A stretch of DNA of 64,000 nt from contig CM054155.1 of the NCBI GenBank assembly GCA_028751875.1, positions 51,081,562 through 51,145,561 of the forward strand, written 5' to 3'. Origin of the DNA: Rapana venosa. Lineage: Eukaryota; Mollusca; Gastropoda; Neogastropoda; Muricidae. Positions 53,101 to 62,660 of this stretch are shown one piece after another. The stretch's first letter is position 1, and each line of letters opens with the position of its first letter. The notes under the pieces were generated by a model. It had not been told where the DNA came from, made no database searches, and saw only the letters and a list, made by a program, of their open reading frames with translations. Both the position numbers and the translations under genes were made by a program.

Positions 53101-53530
53101 GAGGAGCTGTTGTCATCAGAGCAATGAAATAAAGAATGATGAAACAACAACAACAACAACAACAAGACACACTGCACAGACAATACGACGTTCCACCACA
53201 ACATGAGTCGCTTAGCACCTGACCCACTTTTCTGCTAGGAGCCATTTTATGCAGGTTGTCGATTTTGATATTTTGATAGATCAAACTATAGCCATCATTC
53301 TACCTTGTAATGAATTATCAAGGCATAATAACTTTGTTACCTGCTGCTTTTAAACGTGTTTCAAAAATACCCAAGCCTTCATTCTGACCACTTATCACGA
53401 CGCTAAACTTGTCAATATTTCATTTTGCCACGTCCTGCAGTCTATCAATTCACTAACCTTTCATAGAACTGTCCGATTTTCAGTCTTTTAAAAAAAATAA
53501 TCAAATAGCCTTTTTATTGCAGATTAATAA
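53101..53530. other. Intronic stretch, nothing recognised
   Basis: AT-rich sequence containing a (CAA)n patch at 53140-53165; no frame or repeat match. Confidence 0.4.
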
Positions 53531-53612
53531 AAGGTCAATGCCTAAAAATTGACCTCTGGTGCCAAGCAACCTCATTCCGTGGTGGAGCGTCACATATACA
53601 TCTCCCACTGAC

Positions 53613-53739
53613 CTCTGTGAAGATGATGACCCCCAACAGGAGGTAGCCTGGTCCAAAGAGGCGCGCCAGAGCTCTCAGCAGGCTGGGCTTGTTCTTCTTG
53701 CAGCTGCCCTCACTCTTCAGCACTTCCTTCTCCCACTCT
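53613..53739 (-). CDS. ABCC4-like: Exon E3: entry to TM1
   Basis: 127-bp exon, acceptor CATTTCAG, donor GAG/GTCAGT. Its first base completes an Arg codon from E2, giving REWEKEVLKSEG, then NKPSLLRALARLFGPGY and the start of TM1, LLLGVIIFTE. It aligns with the FWDKEVLRAE...PSLTRAI...YLVLGIFTLIE region of MRP4. It ends on a codon boundary. The flanking intron holds no repeat that copies either junction, unlike several other exons here. Confidence 0.93.
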
Positions 53740-53814
53740 CTGAAATGCAAACGTCGTGTTGTAGCGTGTGCCCACACCGCGCAAATCCAGCACAACTCGG
53801 TCACGGGTCCGGCG

Positions 53815-53995
53815 CTCAGAGCAAAAACCAGCCCCTTCCTTTTTTCAAAGTCAAAGTGCGGTCAGTTTCTGCTATAATTAGCACTAGCTGGGATGGAATG
53901 GATATTTATTTATTTATTTATTTATTCTTTTATATCGAGGATAATGGAATAATGGATAATGGACAGCAGCTGAGAGCTTTTGAAAATGGGGGAAA
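53815..53995 (+). repeat. Repeat I interrupted by a SINE A tail
   Basis: GTGCGGTCAGTTTCTGCTAT, AGCACTAGCTGGGATGG as at 43735-43800, then (TTTA)n TATCGAGGATAATGGAATAA inserted before GGACAGCAGCTGAGAGC. Confidence 0.7.
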
Positions 53996-54044
53996 TGGAC
54001 AGCTGTGTGCCTCATATTGTATTTTTGTTGTTGTTATTGTTGTT

Positions 54045-54725
54045 GTTGCTCCTCGGCTAGATCTCCAAGGTTCACCAATGGTGAGATTTTTGCATTATAT
54101 ACATGCGACCGTTTCTCCCACCCCACCCACTTCCCTCCCCCACCATTTAGGTAGATGAAATCTGACTTCAGGGATGGTGTCTAAACATGACATTTGTGTG
54201 CTTGCATTTTTGGGGCGGTTTTTTTTTCCTTCAATTTTGTCATCCATTCCTACTTGCACAAAATGGCTTATTCTTCTGAAAGGCGGAATGAGACTACAAA
54301 CGGAGGTACCATGTTCACAGGCACACACAACATCTTCTACACATGTTAAAACCTGTTTTGCCTTTCAGAAGAGCAGGCCTTTCTGTGCTGGTGGGAACGC
54401 AAGACAAAATTTTTTAAACTGCATGCACACTGGTGTCGTGTTTAGACATCATCCCTGAAGTCGGAATGCAGCTACCTTAAAGATGAATAAAAGGTATAAA
54501 ATCTCACAACTCATGAACCTTGAAGCTCTATCTGAGGAAAAAACAAAAAAAGTCCTTCAGATGAGACTATAAACCGAGGCCCGGTGTGCAAACGCATGCA
54601 GAACATCTTGCACACACGTTAAATCCTGTTTCGCTGTTCAAAATAGTAGGCCATTGTGTGCCGGTGGGAACAGATGACAAAATTTTTAACGCATACACAC
54701 GCATAAATTTTATTTTAAAAAGCGC
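54045..54725. repeat. Head-to-head SINE pair plus family A fragment
   Basis: Minus copy 54048-54300 (CCTCGGCTAGATCTCCAAGG...GAATGAGACTACAAACGG) meets a plus copy 54300-54540 (CATGTTAAAACCTGTTTTGC, CAGAAGAGCAGGCC, TAGACATCATCCCTGAAGTCGG, TTGAAGCTCTATCTGAGG). A family A central block follows (54553-54690). Confidence 0.75.
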
Positions 54726-54795
54726 TTTGATTTGTTGCTTTACAAGATTCAGCGCTATATAAATTCCATACATTATTATTATTATTATTCTCCCA
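54710..54795 (-). repeat. Repeat G
   Basis: AGCGCTTTGATTTGTTGCTT, TACAAGATTCAGCGCTATAT, AAATTCCATACAT(TAT)n: the complete form, inverted. Confidence 0.85.
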
Positions 54796-54889
54796 GTCTC
54801 CTATTCTAGATGAACGTGTTACCTCTAGACCTCCTGAAGACTAAGATGTGTCATAGGTGCAGAACCTGACGACAATCCTCACAACATGT

Positions 54890-55220
54890 ACCATCCCCGA
54901 AATCGGAATGCAGCTGCCTTGAATGGTGGGTTCCCCCCCACCTGTGGGGATGCCAGGGGCCTGTCAGTATACATAGCATCCCCACCTTCTGGAAATTCTG
55001 TGGTAAGAATTCCCTCTTTTCTGTCCCTCTCTTTGTTTCTGCCTTTGTTTCTTTTCTTCCTGTCACCTCCTTCTCGTCTATTTTCTGCTTTCTTGGTTCA
55101 ATCTCTTGTCTTTTTTTTCCCCCAGAATGACTTAAAAGATAACAATTCTTTCCCATGCCGAGGTCGGATCGGATGCACTGGGCCTGACTTGTCAGGTGCT
55201 CAACGGCAGTGCAATTCATA
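54890..55220 (-). repeat. Dispersed repeat F, inverted, joined to a tail C piece
   Basis: GGGGATGCCAGGGGCCTGTCAG, ATCCCCACCTTCTGGAAATT, CCTGTCACCTCCTTCTCG, TGCACTGGGCCTGACTTGTCAGG. Confidence 0.8.
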
Positions 55221-55329
55221 TTTGCTCAGAATATGACAGACAACATTAGTTGCTGTCTGAGCTTTCGACAACGAGGAAGAAGAAATGGTGGGTTGAAACA
55301 GTTGCATGTATACATGTGTATAAATATAA

Positions 55330-55420
55330 TACACAAACACACACAAACGCATGCAAGCAAACTCTCACCATTGGTGAACTTCAGGAGGTCTAGCCCAGGA
55401 ACAAAAAACAACCCCCAAAA
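55330..55420 (+). repeat. Shared SINE tail fragment
   Basis: CTCACCATTGGTGAACTTCAGG then TCTAGCCCAGGAACAAAAAAC. Confidence 0.6.
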
Positions 55421-55554
55421 AATCATTACAAAACTGGTTACCTCCCTCCGTTTGGCTCAATAACTTCATTATCACTGACACATGAGGAGGGGGGGGGAGG
55501 GGGAGAGGAGGAAGGGGACAAGAGGGGTTAAGGGAGGGAGAAGAGGCTTTGCTT

Positions 55555-55760
55555 AACCTCTTCCACATGGGTAACCCGCTATAGGGTAACCAACCATCTA
55601 CTAACCCTTCCCTCAGTATCACCCACTATTGGGTTACGGTAGCATACAAAAGTGCACAGTGCACATGTATGTACTGGGAAAGAGGGGCTCTCTCCGTTAA
55701 TGTGGATAAATTACCAACACTAGTGGCTCCCCAGAAATGCTGACTGCTGGGGTGTGAGAG
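55555..55760 (-). repeat. Repeat I, inverted fragment
   Basis: GGGTAACCCGCTATAGGGTAACC, AGTATCACCCACTATTGGGTTAC mirror 43985-44075. Confidence 0.7.
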
Positions 55761-55794
55761 AATGAGCCAAAGCATGACTACAATTTAAAAAAAA

Positions 55795-56110
55795 AATTTT
55801 TTGCTGCCTCATCTTTTGTGATGTTCCCGTCCTGCTGTTCCCACGCTGCTCATCTCAATCTCTCCGCCACAGCCATACCTAGATTTCGTTGTCTCATCCC
55901 CAGGGTCGGAAGTCCACAGGGAACCCATCAATATCAGGCCACCGTGGGGCCACCAGCCAGAGAGGCCCTGCACAGCTGCTGGGTCACTTTGGTGGTGTTC
56001 AGTGGTGCCTGTTCTGAGGTAGCATATGCTGGGCACCACCTACTAAGCCCCCTACTAACGACAGTATTAGCTCAGTCGAGGAGCCAAACTAAGTGAGTCG
56101 CCCACCCAAA
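55795..56110 (-). repeat. Dispersed repeat H, copy 2
   Basis: TGCCTCATCTTTTGTGATGT, CCTGCTGTTCCCACGCTGCT, CAGAGAGGCCCTGCACAGCTGC, GGGTCACTTTGGTGGTGTTCAG; inverse of 26680-26975. Confidence 0.75.
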
Positions 56111-56339
56111 GTGGTCAGTGACTACAAACTTATATTCGTGAACACTTTATTATCTCAAAAACATGAGAAATGCAAGTGGCTTACTCTCTCTCTCCCACCC
56201 CCCACCCCCCACTCACCCCCCCTCCACTCACCCCCCACTCCACTCACCCCCCCCTCCCCCATTCCCTTACCAGGACGGGTGCATAGAACCTGGTCTTCTC
56301 CTGTGCTTGTGACTTAGAAGGAGGTCTGCCCACTGGCCT

Positions 56340-56660
56340 CAGCCGACACATTCTGACTTCAGAGCAGCTCATTTCATTGTACAGGTTGCATGCTGGGTAT
56401 ATTCGTGTTTCTGTAACCCAACAAATGCTGGTCACCATGAATAACAATATCTTTCATGTGCATATTTGATCTTCTGGATTTGTATTATAATAATACACAC
56501 GAAGGAAGCTAAGGCACTGGCAGGTCTGCACTTGAAAGAGAACTCATTCAAATTCCCTAACCTTAATTCACCACAGCCCGATTGCCAAGATTCAAACCCA
56601 GGGGCCCACAGGGGTTGAACAAATCAAACGATCGTAACCACTCAGATATATATCTAGCGT
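56340..56660 (-). repeat. SINE, family C
   Basis: CATGCTGGGTATATTCGTGT, TTCTGTAACCCAACAAATGC, CACTGGCAGGTCTGCACTTG, CAAGATTCAAACCCAGG, TAACCACTCAGATATATATC. It ends ~60 bp from the E2 donor. Confidence 0.75.
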
Positions 56661-56719
56661 CTGTCAAAAACGATGATCGATAATAAACAATAACAATGAT
56701 GATATGTGGGAAGAGTTAC

Positions 56720-56830
56720 CTTTCCAAAGCAGCGCCCAATTCGTCGGCACTGTCCTGAGTGGGGACGTTGTACAGGTCCTCACCAGACAGCTCCCGCTTG
56801 TGACCTGTCCTGAAGAGCGGGTTCAGCCAG
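56720..56830 (-). CDS. ABCC4-like: Exon E2: N-terminal MRP4-type cytoplasmic segment
   Basis: 111-bp exon after acceptor TTGTTGCAG, ending at donor AG/GTAAC. It reads WLNPLFRTGHKREL followed by SGEDLYNVPTQDSADELG, matching the MRP4 N-terminus (WLNPLF.GHKR.LEEDDMY). It begins one base inside a codon (phase needs two bases from exon 1) and ends with two bases that E3 completes. This is the segment just before the first membrane helix. Exon 1, which supplies the start Met, was not found between here and the right edge. Confidence 0.93.
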
Positions 56831-57109
56831 CTGCAACAACAAGGCTGCATTTTTACATTATATATTTAAGCAGAAAGTACTCTTGGCACAAGCAGGAGGG
56901 TGGCAGGCACAGCCAATGTTCCAGGATTAGGCGGCTGTAGACCAGACGCCCATACCAGACCTGGTAGAAGTTGCACTCTATGTCTCCCCGTATTTTCTAG
57001 ATTATGTTACCAATTCATTTATTACCACAGAAAACAAAGTATTAAAACACAACCCTGCTGCAAACCTTTGGGGCAGTTTTAAAAACAAGTTGGTATAGAA
57101 CTTTATTAT

Positions 57110-57315
57110 TTACTTTGACACATGACATAACTTCCTTGTAAATCCTGTTCCACTTTTCGTAAGAGTAGGCCATTGTGTGCCAGTGGGAACAGATGACAGA
57201 ATTCACAAATCCACATACACACGGGGACTACATGTAAAAAAGCACATAAGTGCTTATTCCATTATCCTTGATATAAAAGAATAAAATAAAATATAAATAA
57301 ATAAAAAATAAATGT
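57110..57315 (+). repeat. SINE A, 3' half
   Basis: CCTGTTCCACTTTTCGTAAG, AGTAGGCCATTGTGTGCCAG, ACACACGGGGACTACATG, GTGCTTATTCCATTATCCTTG, (AATA)n. Confidence 0.85.
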
Positions 57316-57339
57316 CAACTGCTTTGATGGCATTTAAAA

Positions 57340-57552
57340 ATACAGAGGAAGAGCCGGCTTTGCATAATGCCTTTAGCATTACATTTCTTTGAACAGAGTC
57401 AAAAGCCTTTGATACACTGATAGATCAACAAATGCAACATAAAGTTTACCTCTCTTTTTAGACAAGCTTTTCTGGATAGTTGAATATAATGTAAATGCAT
57501 GGTCTGTTGTAGAGTATCCCGTCTGAAACCGGCTTCACACAGAAGAGAGAGA
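57340..57552 (-). pseudogene. LINE reverse-transcriptase fragment
   Basis: Minus strand reads AGFRR then, across frames, GYSTTDHAFTLYSTIQKSL, SKKRGKLYVAFVDLS and a frameshifted KAFDSVQRN-like end. This is the GFR...TTDH..TL...I.K...K..LYVAFVDF.KAFD core of a LINE RT, about 210 bp, broken by frameshifts. Confidence 0.75.
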
Positions 57553-57704
57553 GAATAATGCATGCTCAATTCATGTCCATCACAATAGCAATAGAAAAGC
57601 AAAGATTCCCACTTCAGTACTCCCTAGCCTACGAATGTGATTTTATCACTTCCTTGTTGTACAATGGAAAAACTGAAAATCTGATCTATAAAAAAAAAAT
57701 TAAG

Positions 57705-58055
57705 AAAAAGGAGGGTGGCAGGCAGGTTAAGACGTTTGCCTGCCAACAAGTAAACTTGAGGTTCCGGGTTTGATTTCTAGACTCGCTGTTTCTTCTCAGT
57801 TTGACACCCCCCACTCCCCCCAAAAAAAATTCTAACAGAATGTCAAAGTCCTTCGGATGGGATTGTAAACTGAGGCTCAGTGTGTGAATGCATGCAGAAC
57901 ATCTTGTACACATCTTAAGAACTTGTTCCACCTTTTGGAAGAGTAGGCTACTGTGCGCTGGTAGGGACGGATGACCAAAATAAATACATGCACACAGGTG
58001 TCATGTTCAGATACCATCCCTGAAGTCGTAGCTCTAGCCGAGAGACAGAAGAAGA
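57705..58055 (+). repeat. Hybrid SINE: head B, central block, tail C
   Basis: GGAGGGTGGCAGGCAGGTTA, GACGTTTGCCTGCCAACAAG, GGTTCCGGGTTTGATTTC, CAAAGTCCTTCGGATGGGAT, GGAAGAGTAGGCTACTGTGC, CATGTTCAGATACCATCCC, GTAGCTCTAGCCGAGAGAC. Confidence 0.8.
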
Positions 58056-58059
58056 AAAA

Positions 58060-58735
58060 GAAAACTCTTGGGATGTTCCTAACTTAACGTTAGTGTGTAT
58101 GCATGCATGCATGTGTGTTCTTTTTAACGTCTATCCACTAAATAGTGATATTAGACATCAACCATTCTTCTTTTTCCTTTCATCTGTTCTTCTACATAAA
58201 GTGATTAAATGATTACATGACTGTAATGAATACTAATGATATAGACTAAGCACTCATTACATATATTATTATATCAGCATGACAAAAAACTACAAAAAGT
58301 CAACAGTGACACCCTCTTTGTCTCCCCAATTCCCCCCTCCCCAACACACACACACACACACACACACACACATCAGTACATAACACACTAACACACACAT
58401 GCGTGCACATCAGTATATGTATCAAGATATCGCTTCCAATCACAACAGTATTAAATCACCACATAAACATGTTCAAAGGATCATACAGAAAATTATGGCA
58501 TATTTTTTAAAAGCAGGGACGGATAAACGTACAAGTCAATTTCTAAACACTTATTCACAAATAAAAATGAAATGATTATTTTTTTAATGTGTTTTATACT
58601 GATTCTTGCTTTTGATAGTGCTAGCACTGATACATTTTAAATTTCATAGGAGCGTACTTATTCTATACATGACTGAATGCAAGAAGACTGATTTGTAACT
58701 TAGGTTATTTTCTTATTTCTGAGTCTTGGAAATGT
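58060..58735. other. Intronic or 5' sequence, nothing recognised
   Basis: AT-rich DNA with a short (CA)n at 58340-58370; no coding support. Confidence 0.4.
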
Positions 58736-58739
58736 TAGC

Positions 58740-58967
58740 AAAGTGTGTGTCTCTGTGTGTGTGTGTGTGTGAGTGTGCACACGCATGTGTTTGTGTTGTG
58801 TGTGTGGTGGTCTTCAATTTTGCATCTCTTCACAAAAAGTGATTATTAGACAAAATGTTTGAGAGCATGGGTACATGTATTTGTGTGTTCAAGTGTTTAT
58901 ATGCATGTATGCAAATGTAAGTGTGGATTGTGTGTGTACTCAAGCACATATTGGTACTGGGTCAATA

Positions 58968-59003
<36 letters not shown>

Positions 59004-59060
59004 TGTGTGTGTCAGTATGTGTGACTGAATGACTGAGTGTGAGTGTGTGAAGAGGGGTGA
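58740..59060. repeat. (TG)n-rich microsatellite
   Basis: TGTGTGTG runs with GAGTGTG interruptions. Confidence 0.9.
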
Positions 59061-59087
59061 TGTTTGTACATGTGGGCACATTTGTTT

Positions 59088-59460
59088 GGGGAGGAAGGTG
59101 GCAGGATGGTTAAGACGTTTGCCTGCCAACAAGTAAACCGTGAGGTTCTGGGTTTGATTCCCAGCCTCGCCCTTTCTTTCCAGTTTGACAAAAAAATCGA
59201 ACTGAATGTCAAAGTCCTTCGGATGAGACTATAAACCGAGGCCCCGTGTGCGAACGCATGCAAAACATCTTGCGCACGCGTTAAATCCTGTTCCGCTTTT
59301 TGAAAGAGTAGGCCATTGTGTGCCGGTGGGAACAGATGACAAAATTTACAAAACCGCATACAAACAGGGACTGGATGTCAAAAAGCACATGAGTGCTTAT
59401 TCCATTATCCTCGATATAAAAGAATAAATAAAATAAAATAAATAAATAAATAAATAACAG
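59088..59460 (+). repeat. Hybrid SINE: head B, central block, tail A
   Basis: GGAGGAAGGTGGCAGGATGG, TTCTGGGTTTGATTCCCAGCC, AAAGTCCTTCGGATGAGACT, AACATCTTGCGCACGCGTT, CAGGGACTGGATG, TTCCATTATCCTCGATAT, (AAAT)n. Same head as 57705-58055 but the other tail. Confidence 0.85.
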
Positions 59461-59494
59461 GGCCGTGCTGAGACGTAGGTGCTCTGCTACTTGC

Positions 59495-60215
59495 AGCTCA
59501 AACTTCAATCAGGAGGACACTCTATCCACCAACACACCAAGTGTTCCTCACTGACTGCAAGTCCATCCTGCAGAGTCTCCAGGCACCAGGAGGAGGGTAG
59601 ATCTTTCCTGAGAGACATCAAGCCAGAACTAAGCCTCCTCAGCCAGAGAACTATGGCGGTGCTGCAGTGGCTCTCTTCCCACTGTGGTACAGGGGGCAAC
59701 GAAGAGGCAGACAGCCTGTCCAAGGCAGGCAGCAACTTGGAGCAGCCAACCCATCCAGCATTATACAGCGAGGCAAGGACAATCCTGAGAAACAGCTTCA
59801 GGAAAGCATGGTGCCAGCGGCTGGGCATCAGGCCAGAAGATGGAAAACATGGCATTCACGAGGTAGACATAGAGCTTCTCAAGTTGCTATCTTCAGACTG
59901 CAAACAGGACATTGCCAGCTCTTATCCCATCTCCACCAACCTAAATTTATACATCCCACACTGACCAGTGCCCCTGTGGTACAGACCCACAACCCCCCCC
60001 CCCCCCCCCCCCCCCCCCCATCATATCCTGCAGGACTTTCCTGTTCTACCTTCAGCACTGAGACGCTGGATCAGTGGTTGTGGCCCAGCCCAGTAGAGCT
60101 CTGACGGGAAAAACTGTGGGGACCGGCAGGATTACTGAGTATGACAGACTGCAGACTTTGCCATCCAGACCAGATTGCAAAATTTAGCATAGCCAGGGAA
60201 TGCAGTTCAAAAAGA
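59495..60215 (+). pseudogene. LINE 3' remnant with RNase H domain
   Basis: Reads LLSQRTMAVLQWLSSHCG, TGGNEEADSLSKAGSNLEQP and ARTILRNSFRKAWCQRLGIR in one frame (RNase H end; SHCG..GNEEAD..SK motif). It then shifts to another frame for QVAIFRLQTGHCQLLSHLHQ, and again for DQCPCGTDPQ (Cys-rich tail). A (C)n run lies at 59995. Earlier, LTDCKSILQSLQ is in yet another frame. A multiply broken 5'-truncated element. Confidence 0.85.
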
Positions 60216-60660
60216 CACCCCCCCCCCAAAAAAAAACACCAAAAAAACAACAACAACAAACAAACAAAAAACTGTATCACAATCTTTAAATCATTGGTCC
60301 AACAATTGTTTTAAGATATCACTATACAAGTTTATCAAAAGCTTATTTCATTGCGGTAATTATCTGGGTTTTTTTTTTATTAACAATCATATAGTAATAT
60401 TACTCATACAGTTGTAGCCCCCCCCCCCCCCACACACACACTCACACAAATATATATGTATACTGGATGCACATTCACCCTACTTCCACAATATAATTAA
60501 TACATTTATCTTACTAACCATATTTTTTTTCTCCATTTCACACACACAGTGACACACACAAACTCACACACATGTACACACACACACACACATTATCCTC
60601 AAAATAAAAGATGGAAATATTATAAATAATAAATAAATCAATAAATTTATAAATAAAACA

Positions 60661-60698
<38 letters not shown>

Positions 60699-60700
60699 GA
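60216..60700. other. AT- and CA-rich DNA, no gene
   Basis: Poly-C at 60418, short CA tracts, AATAAATA patch before the next SINE. Confidence 0.5.
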
Positions 60701-60701
60701 G

Positions 60702-61045
60702 GGGACGGGATAGCCTAGTGGTCAGAACATTGCGCTCGCAATCTGACGACCCGGGTTCGATTCCCGTTCAAGGGGATATTTTCCCCTGGAGTTAACATCA
60801 GTGCAAACTCCACTCTCCCCAAAAGTCCTTCGGATGAGACTATAAACCGAGGCCCCGTGGGCGAACGCACGCGGAACATCTTGCGCACACGTTAAATCCT
60901 GTTCCGCTTATCGTAAGAGAAGGCCATTGTGTGCCGGTGGAACAGATGACAGAATTTACAAAACCGCAAACACACGGGGACTGGATGTAAAAAAAGCACA
61001 TAAGTGCTTATTCCATTATCCTCGATATAAAAGAATAAAATAAAT
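60702..61045 (+). repeat. Full-length SINE, family A
   Basis: GGGGACGGGATAGCCTAGTG, GCGCTCGCAATCTGACGACC, CGGGTTCGATTCCCGTTCAA, complete central block and tail, (AAATAAAT)n. Near-identical in order to 46747-47105. Confidence 0.88.
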
Positions 61046-61074
61046 AAATAAAATATAAAAAATTAAAAAAATAA

Positions 61075-61725
61075 AGAGGTTAGAACATTGCGCTTGCAAT
61101 CTGACGACCCAGGTTTGATTTCCGTTCAAGGGGATATTTTCCTCTGGAGTTAACATCAGTGCACACTCCACTCTCCCCAAAAGTCCTTCGGATGAGACTA
61201 TAAAAATTTTATAAACCGAGGTCCCGTGTGCGAACGCACGCAAAACATCTTGCGCACATGTTAAATCCTGTTCTTCTTTTCATAAAAAAAAAAAGTATGT
61301 TCTTTCGAGCCAGAAGGCCCATAGAGCCGGAGCTTATCCCGGTTTCTGTAGCGTTAAGCGAACTGATGGTTTTTCACCACCCCTGTGACAGGACGCTAGT
61401 CTGTCGCCAGATACTTCCCCAGCAGAGCTGGTACCCACTTGTACACCTGGGTGGAGTGAGGAAAATAGGAGTAAAGTGTCTTTCCCAAGGACACAACACC
61501 CAGCCGAGCGGGGATCGAACCCGCGACCTCTGGATCACGAGTTGACCGCCTAAACCACTCGACCACGGTGCCTCCCTTCTTCTTTTCATAAGAGTAGGCC
61601 ATTGTGTGCCGGTGGGAACAGATGACAGAATTTACAAATTTACACACGGGGACTGGATGAAAAAAAAAAAAGCACATAAGTGTTTATTCCATTATCCTCA
61701 ACATTAAAGAATAAAATAAAATATA
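61075..61725 (+). repeat. SINE A split by a second SINE
   Basis: 5' part 61079-61285 (GAGGTTAGAACATTGCGCTT...TTCTTCTTTTCATAA), 3' part 61577-61720 (TTCTTCTTTTCATAAGAGTAGGCC...). The 15-bp TTCTTCTTTTCATAA is repeated at both breakpoints. Confidence 0.88.
61286..61576 (-). mobile_element. tRNA-derived SINE inserted in SINE A
   Basis: Minus strand: GGCACCGTGGTCGAGTGGTT (A-box), AGAGGTCGCGGGTTCGATCC (B-box), GTGTTGTGTCCTTGGGAAAG, CACTCCACCCAGGTGTACAAG, GGGTACCAGCTCTGC, ending in T10 next to the duplication. Pol III boxes are intact. The only copy of this family in the window and clearly younger than its host. Confidence 0.88.
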
Positions 61726-62064
61726 AAATAAACGTCACACACACATGTTCTCACACACACACACACACAAATTCATGCACACGTATAGACTTTACTGATC
61801 CACAGCAGTACATAGCCTCCATTTGATGAAAAACAGATTTTTCTCCTGCCTTGTACACTGGGTTTACTCACTGGGTCAAGTGATTCTACTGTAACACTAA
61901 ACTGATGTGTCACTGTCAATGTGAAAGCCTGCAATGACAATTTGCATTTTGATTTAAAATTACAGATCCCAACCAGTTTTTGGAAGACAGATACAGTTAG
62001 GACCAATGAAACAGATGACTGAGGGGAGGTAGGGGGGGGGGGGGGGTCCATAGCATACAATCTG

Positions 62065-62295
62065 ATAAGTCCTTCGGATGAGACTATAAACCAAGGCCCC
62101 GTATGTGAACACACGCAGAACATCTTGCGCACACGTTAAATCCTGTTCTGCTTTTCATAAGGTCATTGTGTGCCAGTGGGAACAGATGACAGAATTTATT
62201 TTAACCGCATACACACGGGGACTGGATGTAAAAAAGCACACGAGTGCTTATTCCATAATCCTTGATATAAAAGAATAAAATTAAAATAAAATAAA
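62065..62295 (+). repeat. SINE A, central block and tail
   Basis: AGTCCTTCGGATGAGACTAT, GAACATCTTGCGCACACGTT, GTGTGCCAGTGGGAACAGATG, CACACGGGGACTGGATG, (AAAATA)n. Confidence 0.85.
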
Positions 62296-62334
62296 ATATA
62301 TAGTATATACATGTGCTAATATGAATAATGTGGG

Positions 62335-62660
62335 GGTGGGTTCATTCCTGGCTAGAGCTCTGAAGATGTTGCACAATATGCCACCATTTTTACCCACCAT
62401 GATAAAGGTATGGGCATTCCATTTTTGGGGTGATATCATAGCATGAAGGCTGTACACCTATACACTTAAAAATGCTGCCATTCCTTCTTACCAGCACACA
62501 ATGGCCTACTCTTCCAAAAGGCAAAATGGGTTTTCAACATGTACACAAAACGCTCTGCTTTCTTTTGTTTGCACATGGTGCCTCAGTTTATACAACTTAC
62601 AAGTTTATAGCATACAATTGTATTTGTAGTCTCATCCAAAGGACTTGTGATTTAAATACA
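62335..62660 (-). repeat. Diverged SINE (tail C and central block)
   Basis: CCTGGCTAGAGCTCTGAAG, CCACCATTTTTACCCACCATG, AATGGCCTACTCTTCCAAAAGG, GGTGCCTCAGTTTATA, TAGTCTCATCCAAAGGACTTG. Confidence 0.65.

Noticed and set aside
60702..60790. Possible tRNA gene (intact A and B boxes)
   Set aside because: No closed acceptor stem, and the same head occurs in many copies followed by the SINE body, so it is a SINE head.
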